NCBI RefSeq assembly: GCF_036370855.1
Contig: NC_088102.1
Coordinates: 42,631,835 to 42,695,834 of the forward strand
Direction of reading: 5' to 3'
Length of the DNA stretch: 64,000 bases
DNA from: Dromaius novaehollandiae
Taxonomy: Eukaryota; Chordata; Aves; Casuariiformes; Dromaiidae
Under the pieces are notes generated by a model. That model did no database searches. It was not told the DNA's origin and saw only the letters and a list, made by a program, of their open reading frames with translations. Of this stretch, positions 33,773 through 47,900 are shown in pieces; position 1 is the first letter of the stretch; each line of letters opens with the position of its first letter. The position numbers and the translations under genes were made by a program.

Positions 33773-35526
33773 AAGGTGAAGGGGTTTCTCTATGAGATCA
33801 ACCGGAAGAGCATGAGAACAGCCTGCACCCTGTGCTTGTGCCTGCACACAGCCGCCTGTCTGTACACGCAGACACCTGCCCCTGCTGTACAACTCTCATC
33901 TGCGACAGCAGCCTGCTGCCATCCTACTACTGTTCAACTCAGAATGGCTTTTTAATTTTTCCTGCAGCCAATGTCCGATTGGTTCTTACCATCTCATGGC
34001 CTGAATTCAGTTATACAACGGCATTCACAGCTGTTAAAACTCCTCGCAGTACTGCTTAACTCAGTAAATATGAATTATACACACAATATTCGGAATATTC
34101 CTGAGGCGGCTTCTGTCTTATTCATTGCCTTTACTTGCAGCAGAAGACAGCATTTAGTGGACGCAGGGTTAAGGCAATGAAGCCTTCTCTAAATGTTCTC
34201 CCTCTGACCTTTACTATGGTCTGTATATACCAAAAAGGCAGACCCGTATTTCTCTTTATCTAATTTTCAAGTAAAACTAATTCTAGATGCCAGGCAAATT
34301 TCCAGTACATTCGAAATGTGTAAGATTTTCCTTGGAGGTCCCAGTGAATGTGCCTGAGGCAAGTCCAAATCCTTTGGTGCTATAAAGCAAGGTATCTTTG
34401 ACTTCTGTGGAGCTCTGTTGGTTTGCACCAGATGATGATCTGTTTCATACTGCTCAGCAGCCTTCCCTACTCTTTTTTTTTTTAATATAGCAGAGGGCTA
34501 TAAAGATATTCCAAGCTCCTAGCTCAAAGTAACGTCTCTCGCTGCACTCCAAAGCAAATGAAAACCAGGCATCATTTTCCCTGAACATTTTTCTCCAGCC
34601 AAGAGGTGTGAAAAAGAATTCCTTTTTTTTTTTAATCTGTGTTCTACTATTTTAGTGTAGCACCCATTAAAAAATACCTTGCCTATGATGTTAGGGTTAG
34701 AAGACTGTAAGGGGAAAAAAATCTTCTGAGTGTGAAAATACAATGGCTATACACTCAGCATTGTATGAGTGAGTTATTTTACCCTACATTCAGAGTTCAT
34801 ATGCATAAGAAAGGAGCACTAGCTTATATCTCAGTCATTATTATTAAATTAAATGTACCTGTGCCTAAGATGATGACTCCCCTGGAGTTTCTGGTGTCAA
34901 AAGCTGGTTTCAGGCTTCTGACATTTTAATTCGTAAAGGCAATACCCAGTATAAATCACTATAATCTCTCATGCATTATGCAGAACTTTTCCTCCTGCCA
35001 GCACTCAGAATAACTGTACTCACTCCCTGCAGCGGACGTCATCTTTCCTTGAGATGTAACTGCCCCCTTAGCAGCAGTCTAGAGCAGCGTTTCTGTGCCA
35101 AACTCTTTTAAGGCAATGGAATAAAGGAACAGTTTCTAATTCAGCAAGGAAAATTAGCCAGACAGAATGTAATTGTCCACGTTGCAGTTTGGCCACTGTT
35201 CACAAATATATGTGACTCTTTGGCCTGATTTCAGAGCTGAGCCCACCAATTCAGTGCAAATCTAGTTGCTCAGCCTATCTGAAAATCTGGACATGACTGA
35301 ATGCAAATGGCCAGGACTTGGTTTGCAATGAATCATCCAAAAGTCACTTATAATGGGCTCAGTAGGGAGGAAACAGAGGCATACAAAGAACTATTACTAT
35401 CACTACCACCATTTTTTTTATAACACCAGGGAGTTCCTGGAAGATCTGTTAATCAGGACCCAATTTCTTGACAAATAAGATCAGTGTGATGCTGTCATGG
35501 TCTGAAAACTTGGCCGGGGCAGGGTT

Positions 35527-35540
35527 GGGGGGGGGGGGGG
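35527..35540. repeat. Poly-G run of 14
   Basis: About 155 bp below the PLA2G4B stop codon, so probably within its 3' UTR as a C run on the transcript. Confidence 0.95.
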
Positions 35541-35695
35541 AGGGTGTTAAATAAGCCCTTTTGAAAGCTAGGAACTTGAACAAGGCACGATGAGAAATGT
35601 ACAGGTTCTTCAGTTTCGTGCAAATAATGAACACTGGGATGCGTTGTAATGCGACTGCCATAGCCTTCAGTGGGAAAACAGTGCAAAAGCCCAGC

Positions 35696-35940
35696 CTAGG
35701 CGTATTCAGCTCCAGAGTGGCTGGGCAGGTTCCCGGCCCTGCTGCCTCTCCTCCGTTCTACGGCACTCCGGATTGCCTGGAGGAGCAGGTCTTTGTTATT
35801 GAGGATGTTGTACCTGCTCAGGTTCACCAGTTTATCAAAATTTTCAGAGGAGTAGATTAGCCTAACAAGGTAATAGGGTGAGCAGTTGTTCTCCAGATTT
35901 ACGTTGCCCTCTTCCATCTGCGTATGACAGCGCTTTACCC
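35696..35940 (-). CDS. PLA2G4B: PLA2G4B exon S (C-terminus and stop)
   Basis: 245 nt entered in phase 1 after CTGCAG and ended by TAG. It encodes the conserved [20 protein letters not shown] helix and RSAVERRR, followed by an unconserved tail of about 17 residues ([16 protein letters not shown]). Confidence 0.95.
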
Positions 35941-38900
35941 CTGCAGAGAAAGAGAAAAGCAACCATGGTGAGCTGAGTCTGTACTATAAAACACATGGTG
36001 TTGGAGAAGATTGATCTAGTTAGCAGAACTAGCTGTTAAAAACAACCTCCAGGAAACTGTGCTCCCCGAGACTGCAGACCTCACCCCCACATGCCTTGAA
36101 AAAGCCATTCATGGTCAGCTTTTCCAGCTGCTCCTCCTTCCCCTTCCTCCTAAAACTCAGACCTGGAAATCCCCAAGGGGGGGCTCAGAGGAATTGTTAC
36201 CTGCCCCACCTTGTCCTGCCACTGCAGCCAGTCATTACTGGGCAAAGTACTCCTCGGTCCATGTCCTTTCCCAAATCCTACTCAGCTGATTCTCAGACAA
36301 GCCACATACCTGGAATACCTTCCCAAATTCATGATTAGAGCTGGTGTTCAGTATATCTGCCAGCGAGAGTGAGTAGACAATCTAGTACATACAAGGAGGC
36401 CTTGTGAAGCTAACCAGGCACAAGTGCCTGTTCTGATCCATGCTCCCTGCAGTGTCAATTTTTTTCCTAAGTAGCAAGACACATTACCTCCAAGGGTCAA
36501 TGACTTCAACAACCTCATATTTATGCTTCTTTTTACCTAACTCCTTACAGTTTGAACCAAATGTGCCCAAACCAAAAATGTAATGCAAGATGATTGGCAG
36601 TTGGGCAACAAACAGATTGCATTTGAGATATTACTATTGAGATATATACAATGCCTACGAGAACGACATGAAAATGATGCATGAACTATGCTTGAGACAT
36701 GGCAGGTTTTAGCCTAATCTAGTGGTTTCTTGCCAGCATGACATCAAGGTGTTGGGCCCAGGCTGCCACTAGAAGTGGCTGTATCACAAAGGTCCAAGCT
36801 TTGCTTCACTGAGCCTCTCAATATTGAGAGCACCATATAATCTGCGCTATCCACATCCTTGCAGCTGCCTCTGTCTCAAGCACACAGAGCACAGCTGACA
36901 GCTGCAATGTAAATGTGCACTTGGAAAGCTGATTCTTTCTCTTTTCTAGAATTTAAATCATTAAAAGCAGAAAAAAACAAATACCCACATTCCACAAGGT
37001 GTCTCTCAGCCATCTAGAAATGAAAAGCTCCACTGTTAAACTCAAAATCACCAGGTTGCCAAGGGCCCTCCTCCCCCAACCACCCACATCAGCTGCTGGC
37101 TGTCAGCTTGATTGATGAATCACCCAGAGACATGCAGGTGAGTGTCACAGCTCAAAGATTTGGGCCTGGAGCACTGAGAAGCTGCAGCAGCTGCTTTACT
37201 CTGCATGATCTTGTCCATCCTTCATTCAGAGTGATTCTAAAACACTCACCTGTTTCACTTGCTAGCCACTGTTGAGCAGCCTTACGTGACTGCCCCTTGC
37301 CATCTGGACTACCTCCAGCCTCTGCCTAACAGGCCTAGTCCCCTCTACAGAGTACCTCCTCTATCCGTTCATCTGTGGAGTTTCTAAATGGTATTGTGTA
37401 TCTGTTGGGGTATCTGTTCATGCATGTATTTTGTGAGCATTCAGTGGTGAATGTCATAGAAGAAAAAGAGCATTACTTAACTTACTGTTTTGTTGCTGCT
37501 CATAACTTTCCCCAAACGTTCCCTCAGACACAGCCATTTTGCTTGCTTTGGTCCCAGAAACACAATATGGTTTTGGGTAAAGCTGGAAGGAGAGTGAAAG
37601 CCCTGTCTCTTGTGCTGGGCAGTGGGGAGGGACAGAAGTTCCCTTGTAACTCAGAAGGAGGTATGCGAGATACTTCAGGGCTGGTTGCTGTGAGAGCTCC
37701 AAGCCAAAAGAAGGTGCGAGTTTAAGGAAGACAGGCGGCAGAGGCACCAGCAAGATAAAACCTGTTGATTTTTGAAGAGTATCCCACAAACTCTTGGGAA
37801 AACCTCATCTTTGCTGAGGCCCCCTTGTTCTTTGCTGCTTCATGCCTTCGTTCAAAGACAGCACCAGAAGGAAGACCCCACTGCCCAGCAGCTGCTGAGC
37901 CTCCAAGCAGAACAGACCCAACTGCATACGCCCCTATAGCAAAGCAACGTCTGGCACTGAAGCCAGTGGAGGAAGGATATGAGTTGCGTTATCTGAGAAA
38001 CTTACAGACTTGCTTTCTGTCAATCATATGCACAGTCACCAACGTCTTTTGCAATGCTCTTTAGCAAGTACAGGATAAGGCCCTTCTCTGTGAGCTAATA
38101 CAGGCTTTTCCTTGTGTATTCCCCAGACCAACAGCTGTTTCTTAGCAGCTCTTTTATTCACTGTCTTTTCGTTAAAGCAAGTCATCTCCTTCTCCCATGA
38201 TGCTTGTACCAACACCATACAATGGCTAGGCCAATGTAGAACAATCAGTAACTTTTAGTCTTATCTCTGTGCCAATTAATTATTGCATTCACTCCACCTC
38301 CTACCATTTATTCTTCTGACCATGTTCGTAACAGAATTACTGGACTCAGCTGTTAGGTAAATATGTGCCTATTCCTTCTGCTCTGACTCCCTCCTGACTC
38401 TCAGGCTATAAGCATCATCCTTACCATCACTGGACAAAGGAACAAGGGTGTCGGACAAGCAACTTCTGCCCAGCCTGCTTGTTTACTGCTGCATCCTAAA
38501 TTGATATGGGGTAGGGGAGGGAAGAAGGAGCTGGCCTAGCACAGATGTTCTAGGTCCTTTCTACGCCAAGGAGGAATTCTAGCCTCTCCTTTTCCCCAAC
38601 ATCTTCCCACTGCAAGTAGTACTTCTGAAGTACTACTGAAGTCACAGTCTACCTGGTAATGCATCACTGACTCTGTTGTGGTTTGCTAACCTGCCTCTTG
38701 AGCTGATATGTGGAGGCTAACATGTACAAACATAGATCTGCCTCGGATACCTCTGTTGCATCATGGCTTACTGTGATATGCCATTAAAGAGGTAGCATTT
38801 CACTCTGCAGATGGGTAACATAAACCAGGTTTTAGTGAAAAGGTTAACACAGCTAGGTTAACAGGAAAAAAGAGTTAACACGTCCTGCTTCTCTGCCGTG

Positions 38901-41900
38901 GTAAAAATTCATGTATTTTAAGCTTAATGCAGTATCCTAAACCTGGCCTGAGAGAGGACTGGACATCCTCATTCATAGCCCAGTGGAAGAGGCAGTCCCA
39001 CGTATACAACCACGATGGGTGGGGGACAGGGTGGTCTCACTCACACAAGGGCTGTACCCTCTTTTAGAGCTATTGCTACAAAGGACAAATAAGATCTTTG
39101 TTGTAGAAAGACAGCCGGCTCAAACTCAACTAAAATGAATATTCTTATTAACTGTGAACTTACCAGGTTCCTCAAATTCCTTAAACGTATCATTTACCAG
39201 GGGAAAATGGATCACTATAGGTGCTCTGGGGTCCTCCGCATCCGAAAACACGTAACACTCCTTTGGGTTCTTCTCTTCTTCTTTACTTAGCTCCACTTTG
39301 GGGAATGGGATTCCTTGTATCTTGCAATATTTATATGTCATCTCTAATTGCTATGAACACAGAATGAAATCACCTTAAAGCCAACACTAAGACAAGAATC
39401 AGGTTTACTGGGATAACATAGAAACACTGTGGCAGCCGAATTTAATCCCTGGAATGACTCTGCAATGAATGTATGGTCCAAAAAAGCCACAGAATAACCC
39501 TTTCTGCCACCACTCACCACAAGTCAGAAGACACTTTCCATCAGCCTGTAACATGTTTTACAGCTAGAGGGAGTGACCAAAAGCAACACTTAAAATATAT
39601 CATGGGGGCAGAGCAGAAAAAATGATGGTCACATCTCCAGTGACCAGTTGTTACTGCAATTCCCAGAGGATCCTAGGCAGTGTACGCTACAACCCTCTAA
39701 AGAAAAGAGAGCCCAAGAGTTTCCACAATTCTGATCTTGGCGGAAATTTCCTTCTTGTTCCCAGATATGGTGACTGGCTTACTCTTGAGCTTATGATTAA
39801 GACTTTGACAGCCATGTACTTGAGAGTTTTAATAGCACAAGCACCTGCCATATTCTGTCTTATATCCAAGCAGTCAATTCCCAACCCCCTCCCCCTGAAC
39901 ACAAAAGCCAAATAAAGGGAAGGGGGAGTAATTTTCCTGGCCACCCAAGTGGACATGCAGAAGCCCTGAAATATGCGATTAAACCTACATAAACATGGTG
40001 CCTACAATACAACCTACAGTGATCAAATCTCATTCAGTCCTCCACTTGGGAACACCAACGCCACTGCTCACCTCACAAGCTGACCTTCCTAATGCTGGGA
40101 ACACTTCCATGCCTCTATTAGTTACTCACTTTCAGAGCAACTGGTCATTGTGTAATGTGAGCAGCAGATATTAGTTTGGCTATTCAACTTCACAGCTTCA
40201 CAAGAAGAGTGTTACCAGAGCTGCAAGGAGCAGAATATATCAGTCTTCTTACCTTGAACACATTTCCCAAACTGTAATCAAGTGAGATAATGACATCCAC
40301 ATTCCTCTCTGGCTTGAAGAGTGGTGCACCACTGGTGTTAATGAAATAACCAACATCTATCAGGCAAAGATACTTCTCCAGCGGTGTCAGAGTGTTAGGG
40401 AAAGAGTCCAGCACAGTGTCTGAAAAACATTTCAAATACAGTTACTGGTGCACTGGTAAGAAATGAGGAGTCAGTAATTCTGGCTGTACTGTGTGTTAAG
40501 GGCAGCCCCATGGTTGCCCTCAAGACCAGGCTCACCTCCCTCCACAGTGTGACCCAAGAAGAGCACACCCTCCAAACTGCGCGTCTGAGCACATCTGGCC
40601 TGTTACACGCTCCCCCGGGACACACTCACATAGGCAGGCTGTGAGGCAGCCAGGCAGAGGACAGGTGAGACACAGACCCCGCTGGTCTCACGGCTGCTCT
40701 GGGGATTGATTTTTCAGAGACTACAGACATAGCTGATTTTTTTTTTCCCCGTGCTAAGAACTGGGAAAAATGCAAACAACAAAAACAATTTCACAGTGTA
40801 GCAACAAATCTAGCAAATGCAGTACATCACTGCTCTCTTCTCCAAGTGCAGCCATTAATCCCACAGGAGAGAATGTCTTTTGCTTTTGCACCCTTAGGAT
40901 TAGACTCCTCTCCCAACTTGAAAACTCTGATTACATCCTGCTTTCAGTGACCTCTCATGTAAATTATATTAGTCATCCCACAAAAAATACATGTCATGCA
41001 TTCAGCATACCCTACCAAGAGCTTAAAATATTGCTTGAATTAATTAAACCTCACATTCGCCCCCAAAGCAGGCAAAAGTGGATTATACCAAGTGGTAAAC
41101 TGAGATCTAAAGCTCAAATCCTGACAGCCAGACCCTTATTTCTCTGCTAGCAATCCTGTCAGTCTCCCTACAGACAGCGACGCCACAATTGTTCCCCTGT
41201 GGAAGATACCATTACTACATTACTAGTCCCACGGAATAAGAAACCTTCTGCCATGGCTTTAAATATCAAAACAGGGTTTTAAATGATTTCCTCAAGTTCA
41301 CAAAATGAGGTAGCAGAGCCCAGAGTAGACCCAGCAAGCCTTGAATCATTTCTATGTAGATGTTTTAGGGAATTGTTGATTGCAGAAATACTGCAGGTAT
41401 GTTCCAGCATTTCATTTCTTCCAGTCTTTCTGCCTCCCTGGCCTCATTCTGCAGTGCTGATTTAAACTGAGTAGAATAACTCATTTGTTCCACAGCCTGG
41501 AATGTTTGACAGCATCTTGAAGTAATAACTCACATTATTTCCATCCCCTCTCTGTCAGATCTTTACAAAATCATTTGCTTATTTTAGCATTCATGGCTGC
41601 TGGGAATTCTCAGATTCTGTTGTAATGAGAGACATTTTCCTTGCAGTTCCTCACAGAAGAAACAGAGCGTGCTTTTTAGTTTTATTGGGCCAGGTGAATA
41701 TTTTCAGTTAAAATTCCATTACCCCCATTTTCTTATCACTGAGATGGAACTGTGCACCACTTATTCGTGGCTAGATATGTGAATCAGAAGTAGGCAGTTC
41801 CTTGCGACAGTGTCTACTTCTATTTCACACCCAAAAAGAGGCTTTAGAGAAGTCCTTCCTAAGGAATTCCCTTGAAAGCATGAGCCCTGCTGTAAATGTA

Positions 41901-44900
41901 TTATCCTGATTCCCTGCTATGAGATCTGAAATTTACCACCATGAAAATTAGGCTTCTCCACAAGCCATTTAAAGTCTTGTTCTAATGTGTCATATAATCT
42001 GAGCTGCAGTCTTTACAACTGCTATATTCTATATAGCAGCTATATTCTGGAAACTTCACCATTATATCATTTCTGTTCATAGATCTGGCATCTCCTCCTG
42101 AATCTGTGCTAGGGATGGATCCAGACCTGTTTTTTCTTTGGTTTTATACAGGCAGCAAAAAGAGGCTACAATATCTGCTAATATTTCCCACTCCAGGCTT
42201 TTTTTTTTTTTTTTCCTTTTCCCACTCCAGACTACATGCTTTCCACTTATTTTACTTTATTTGTAGAATATTTACCCTGAGGTAGTCTTTATTATCCCTG
42301 TGCTCTCTTCCTCCATATCGTCCTTGAAATCTGCTTCTACCCATTTGCCTTTACAAAATTGCTAGTCAAAAAAACGTAGGGGAAAAGATTTTTTTAAGAT
42401 TTACTGACTGGCAATTTTATCCTTCACCCACCTTCTTATGCTGCTTGTTTTCTCCTTCTTTCACCCATCCTTCTTATGCCACTTTTCTCTTAGAGTAGGA
42501 TCTTTTAGGACAAGCACTTTTTGCTTACTGAATATTCTGAAAGCACTTAGCCCACTGCAGGCTCTTAGCCCACTGCAGGCTCTGCACAAAAAACTTATTC
42601 CACAAAAACAAACAAAAAACTCCATCATCTCTTGCCATTGTCAGCAAACTTCAGGTAGCAATGGCAGCCAGAGACAAAATGTGTTGTAACTTGCACAAAA
42701 CAGGGGAGACAAAACACAGGTTGCCAAAGAGAAGGACTCAGAGGAGGCTGACAGCTTAACTTGTTTTTCTACCGAAGATTAATCTTAATAGTATGGGGCC
42801 CTCCTACACTGCTATCTGCTTGTGATATATGGAACAAATGAGGGAACTGGGATTACAGGAAGGTTTGTGATGCACAAAAACTCAGCTTCAGCACCTTGCT
42901 ATCATTTCACAGATAGTTTCATAGATTTTGAAGTAAAACTATTAAGACTGTTTACTTTGCCCTCCTGCAGAGCACAAGCCATAGAAAAATACCATTCAGT
43001 TTACACATCGGGTCTGTGCATTCTGTCTGAGGTATAATATAGTCAGTCTAAACCTCTGCGGCTTTATTCTTCTGCTGTTGCATCTTGTTATGCCTGTTTC
43101 TGAAGGGTCAAAGGGAGGCCCCTGGGTGGATAAATCAGAAATACCGCATATATGGGCAGCTACATGTTTTCAACCAATGCATTCATTCAGCCCATCCACA
43201 TAATTACCTGCTATTTTATGCTTTTAGTGTTACCTTTGTTCCCTGACCTCAAAACATTCTACTGCTCTCTGAATCTCTGGCCTATTGTACCTACACAGAC
43301 CAGCTAACTTCCCGCAGAAGGGCGAGCAGTCACCCAAACTACAGGTCTCTTCAGGAACTGAAAGAGTGGCCCATGGACTGATTAATTTTAATCTGCTATC
43401 CTCAAGAAACAGACACCGGACGTAGCTCCATCTCAATAGATTTCCAAAGCCTGAGAAAGTATCTCTAAATATAAGATTTCCAAAGTTGAAAAAAAAAATC
43501 TGAGATGTTACCTGCACGTTGCAGCTAACTCTGTTGCAGTTACCTTGCCATTCAAAGTTGAAAAAAAAAAATCTGAGATGTTACCTGCACGTTGCAGCTA
43601 ACTCTGTTGCAGTTACCTTGCCATTCAGTAAATTCTTTCTGGTGGATATAATCCTTATGAAATTCCAAGCCTCTCAGGAAGTTATGAGTCTTTCCCAGCA
43701 GTGGACGCTTTGTCATAATGTCCTGAAACATTTCATACAATTTCCCTGACAAACAAGATGGAGGCTCGATGACAGTGATATCATCCTCAGGGGAATGTTT
43801 CTCTGAAGCAGAGAGGGAAGTGTGAAAAAGAGCATTGGTGACCATGCATCTCTCCTGGCCAGCTGTCCTTCCCATCTTCCTGTGTGCCCCTCCCCTCCTC
43901 GTTTCTTGCAGTCTGCTTGAAAACATATGCACATGATCTTATTCATAAACAAAGGCATGTTTGTTTTTTTTAAAGCAAACACAGCTTTTGCCTTTTACTC
44001 TTTCAAATGACACAGTTGCTTTATACTTTTGCCTATGAGCAAAAGGCACCATTTTATTTGCACGGTCCGAGCAGGAATCATTTAATAGACTGTGAGCAAA
44101 TTTTAAATGAAAAACATCTGCAATGAGCATGAAGTGTGATTGTGAATGAAAAAAGAAAAAAAAAGAAAAGGAGAAAAAAAAGAAAAAAAAGTCACAGAGT
44201 ATGCAGAAAAAGTGGAGTTTGTTTTCCATATCATCAGAGTTGGTCCAAAGTCATTCTGGTGCAGATGAAAATCATGCTGGAAGATCTACAGTGATGCAAC
44301 ACATGATGCACCAGTTTAGGGGGAACATGTGAGAGATTATCCACAAACAGTTGCAATAGTACATCTTCCTTAATCCTCTCCTTTATAGCAAGTACTATGT
44401 GGTCAAGACTGATTTTGAATCTCTTACCTGTATCTACCATATCTTTGGCCCATCGTTCCCAGAATTCATTTGAATTTGAAGACCAGTACAAGCCATCCAG
44501 CAAATTCCTAGTAAAGATGTTTGTCCAAAGACCTGCAAGTCAAAACATATCGGAAAAACACTGCACCAACTCATGTTAATAACTGGGTATTTCATCTAAA
44601 TTTTTTATTACAAGTACCCATGCATATTGGCCTATGTGAAGCGACCCTGCTGTGACTTTGCTTAAGAAATAAGTATCACAGAATTCAGATTTAATGATAA
44701 CATTTCAGTGCTCTTTCTCAAAAGCTATCTACATGCAGACCATTCACTTTACACTACAGAGTAACAAAACAGAGATATTAGTCACCCAAACTATGTTTTA
44801 AGAGTGTCTGCTGTGTACTTCTGAAAGAAAGAGATTGTAAGCAGACTTCAGAAGCATGGGTGAAGCCATACAAGCTTAAGAACTTTTTTTAAACTGATCT

Positions 44901-47900
44901 ATTCTTTAAATTTATCTAAGGCCTGTTTTTTTCCTTTCAGGCATGTTTAGTTTCTGTGGAGTTCAACCAATACACGATCAGAATGGAATTGGCTCCATAT
45001 GCAAGTCTGCTTTTGGAGAAGAAAGAATTATCATTTGTCATGAGCCCATGCCAGGTACTCACACGAGGGGCAAATTCAATCTCTAGAGAACTTCATAATG
45101 AAGCAAATACGATTTTGATCTCCACTGTATCCTTTTTTGATGTCAAGGACTTCAGTTTTGACAAGGATTTCAAATCTGCCTGAGGGAGACAGACTCCACT
45201 GACTAGCTGCTTTTCCCCTTTTCCTTGCCTTGAGAGGCAGAGCAGCCAGTCAAGGCACTTGCTGGAAGTTAAGAGGGCTTCCTTCATCCTTACAGGCAAG
45301 GAAGATTAGTGGAGGCATCTAACACCATTCTCAACCCACAAAGCTCAGATGGTTCTCACCTTTGTGGGCTGGCTCAGATGAGTTCTATTTTATTTCTGGC
45401 TCCTTCCAATTATACTCCTGCAATATCACGCCTCCAAAGAGGCTGAAGAGCTACTTCATTTCACTTGCCTATGAAATGACTGGCTAGGGGGAAAGGGGTT
45501 AATATTTCCTCATCTTGACTTCTCCACCTTCTTGTTTGGCTCAGAAAATGGGAAGGGGGACCCCACTGCAACTCTCCAAACCTGCCTGGAGGAAAAGGAA
45601 GGAGAGAAGGAAAGCAGCTTTACAAGGAGCTGAAGTGCATTGAATCAAGACCAAGAGCAGACCTGCTGGCAAGGACTGTTTTACACAGAGCAGTGGCTAG
45701 TTAGTACCAGATCCATGCTTTCTACTGTATTTTGATTAACTTTATTTCTTGACTACTAGGTCACCTTCCAGATAGCAGATCTGAGATTCTGGTAACTTCT
45801 TCACTCGCCTTCCCATGAAGAACTCACTGTCAAAAAATTCTGAAGGAATGGAGGCTCCATATTTTGGTATGGCCACCTCATAAGGAGAAAATGCTGTCCA
45901 TTCTGCAAAGGAATTGACACATGGTATGTTTACTGTAATACAGAGTAAGAAGATAAAACCTCCCCCTATGGATAAATCTATCCACAAGTTAAGTGAGTTT
46001 TGCTAGTCTCAGCAGCTTTGTCCTATCAATAGCTTGTAGTGCAAGTTATACTGTATATTTCCATAAAAACTGAGATGATTCACATACAGAAAGAACTGGC
46101 TTTTTCACCTGAGAAAAAGGGTCTAATATTAGCTTCCAAAGCTTATATTTATATTTCCATGTAAAGATTCTGGGATCTCACTTGTCTCTATAAATCAAGA
46201 GCATTAAATATACAACAGGTTAAGTCTCATCCAACCTGCAAGGAATGACTGGCATGAAGCTTCTGCTAACCCATCAGTCTACATGATAAAACAAAGCAGC
46301 CTGAAGACACATCAGCTCAGAACTAGAAGGTATCACAGCATGGACATGGTGATGCAGTTTCCAGACTCAACCTCTCTCGTACAGCTATTGCAGTAGGACA
46401 GTAGCCATAAATCTAACCTAAATGTAAGTACTAAATGTTTTTTTTTCCCCCAGTATCTCTCATTTTAATACCATTTGTGGAATGTAGCCTGCATCTACTG
46501 AAAGGGTCATATCATATGCATCATATCAGTCATACCCATTTCTCCATTCTAGACATTTTCATACTCTCATTTGCGTAATATTTAGGGAAGTAACAATTGC
46601 ATTCCACAGTAGCTTTACAGACTAAGGAACCATCATAACAATTTTATGTGTGTGAAACTGAAGCTGAAAAAGATTACACAATTTGCCCACAGTCACATAC
46701 TAGAACTTCAGCCCAGATGTTCTGAGATACCCTGTTCATGTCTGAGGCCATCAGCTAGCAGATCTGCTTTCTCTTATCCACACCCAGTAGTTCCAAAGAA
46801 AGACAAACATTTTAGTAGAAGATGAATCCGGAGCCAGGGCAAGCAACAGAGGCTTTCTCCCTGCCACAGACCCCTCCAAATCTTCTTTCATCCCTACGCA
46901 GACTCACAAATAACTCTAGCAATACTTACCTCTAAATTTGAAAGTGCTGAACTTTTCCTCTTTTACATTGAGGACCATATAGAAAGGCAATGGGTTTTGG
47001 CCATGCTCCAATGCCTTGCGCTGGTCTGTGAGTTTGCACTTCCTTGGCTAATCAAATACATTAAAAAAAATCACAGTAAGCCTCAGGAGAATTAAAATAA
47101 GCTTCCTGAAAGAGCAAGACAGAACTGCTGACACAGTCTACCTGAGCAGTAGCAGATGACAGATGTTTTAGTACCCAAATAAATCTGTTGGTCACACATT
47201 CGTAAGAGGCTCTTCCTTTGTGTTCCTGTGTTTTCTTTCCTAGTTGTCTTTTTGATACATACTAACCTGTTCAATGTTTAAGTGCCTTGACTGTCTGTGT
47301 CCCACAGATCTTTACTAAGGCTCAGACTAATGTTCTCAAGAAGACAGATTCCTCTTAAGTGTCCACCCAGAAAGAGACTTTAAAAGACCTGATTTTTCAA
47401 GGGGGATCACTCAGTGCTTTCTGAAAGCTTGGCCATTGAAGCTGTTGTCTGTTGAGCACTCCAATACAGCAGCACCATCAGACCATTAGGTACCCCAGAA
47501 TATCCTGCCTATACGATCCTTTGTCATTGTTTACAAATCACACTGGGAGGCCTCAGTCACTTTGGATTTGTTCCAAACCTTATCCATCCACATTATATCA
47601 TGGGACCAAAGCTCTAAAGAAAAAGAGAGGATTTTTCCCAAATCTGTGGCAGGACCATGTTCCTGGTACTGTGGTACATACCTCATCATGTAAGAACATT
47701 TCCTGAACAAGCGACCACAGGGTTGTAAAAGATGAGATGTGTCCTTCTTTTGCCCTTTCAATTAGCTCCTTGTGATAATACTTCAGATGCTCCATAGACA
47801 TAATGTTGAGCTTGCATTTTGTCACTTGTTCTTTTACTGCCTTGAGTGGCCCTTCCAGAGTCTTCTGTGACCAATCAGCATGCTCATACAGGTCTGCTAG

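Larger units (their letters stand above)
26833..35695. other. Interval between the convergent stop codons of SPTBN5 and PLA2G4B
   Basis: About 8.9 kb that should include both 3' UTRs. No conserved protein-coding exon was recognised on either strand. It holds poly-G runs at 30106-30123, 31268-31284 and 35527-35540, a 19-base T run at 33279-33297, a GC-rich patch near 29.6-29.74 kb and a CpG island near 33.46-33.77 kb. No AATAAA was found on the minus strand within 2 kb below the PLA2G4B stop; ATTAAA variants lie near 34.49 and 34.63 kb. Confidence 0.7.

Noticed and set aside
33473..33955. Overlapping open frames of 139 and 150 codons on opposite strands
   Set aside because: They fall on the CpG island, where stop codons are rare by composition. 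Neither resembles a known protein, and the + strand frame runs through a good donor site.
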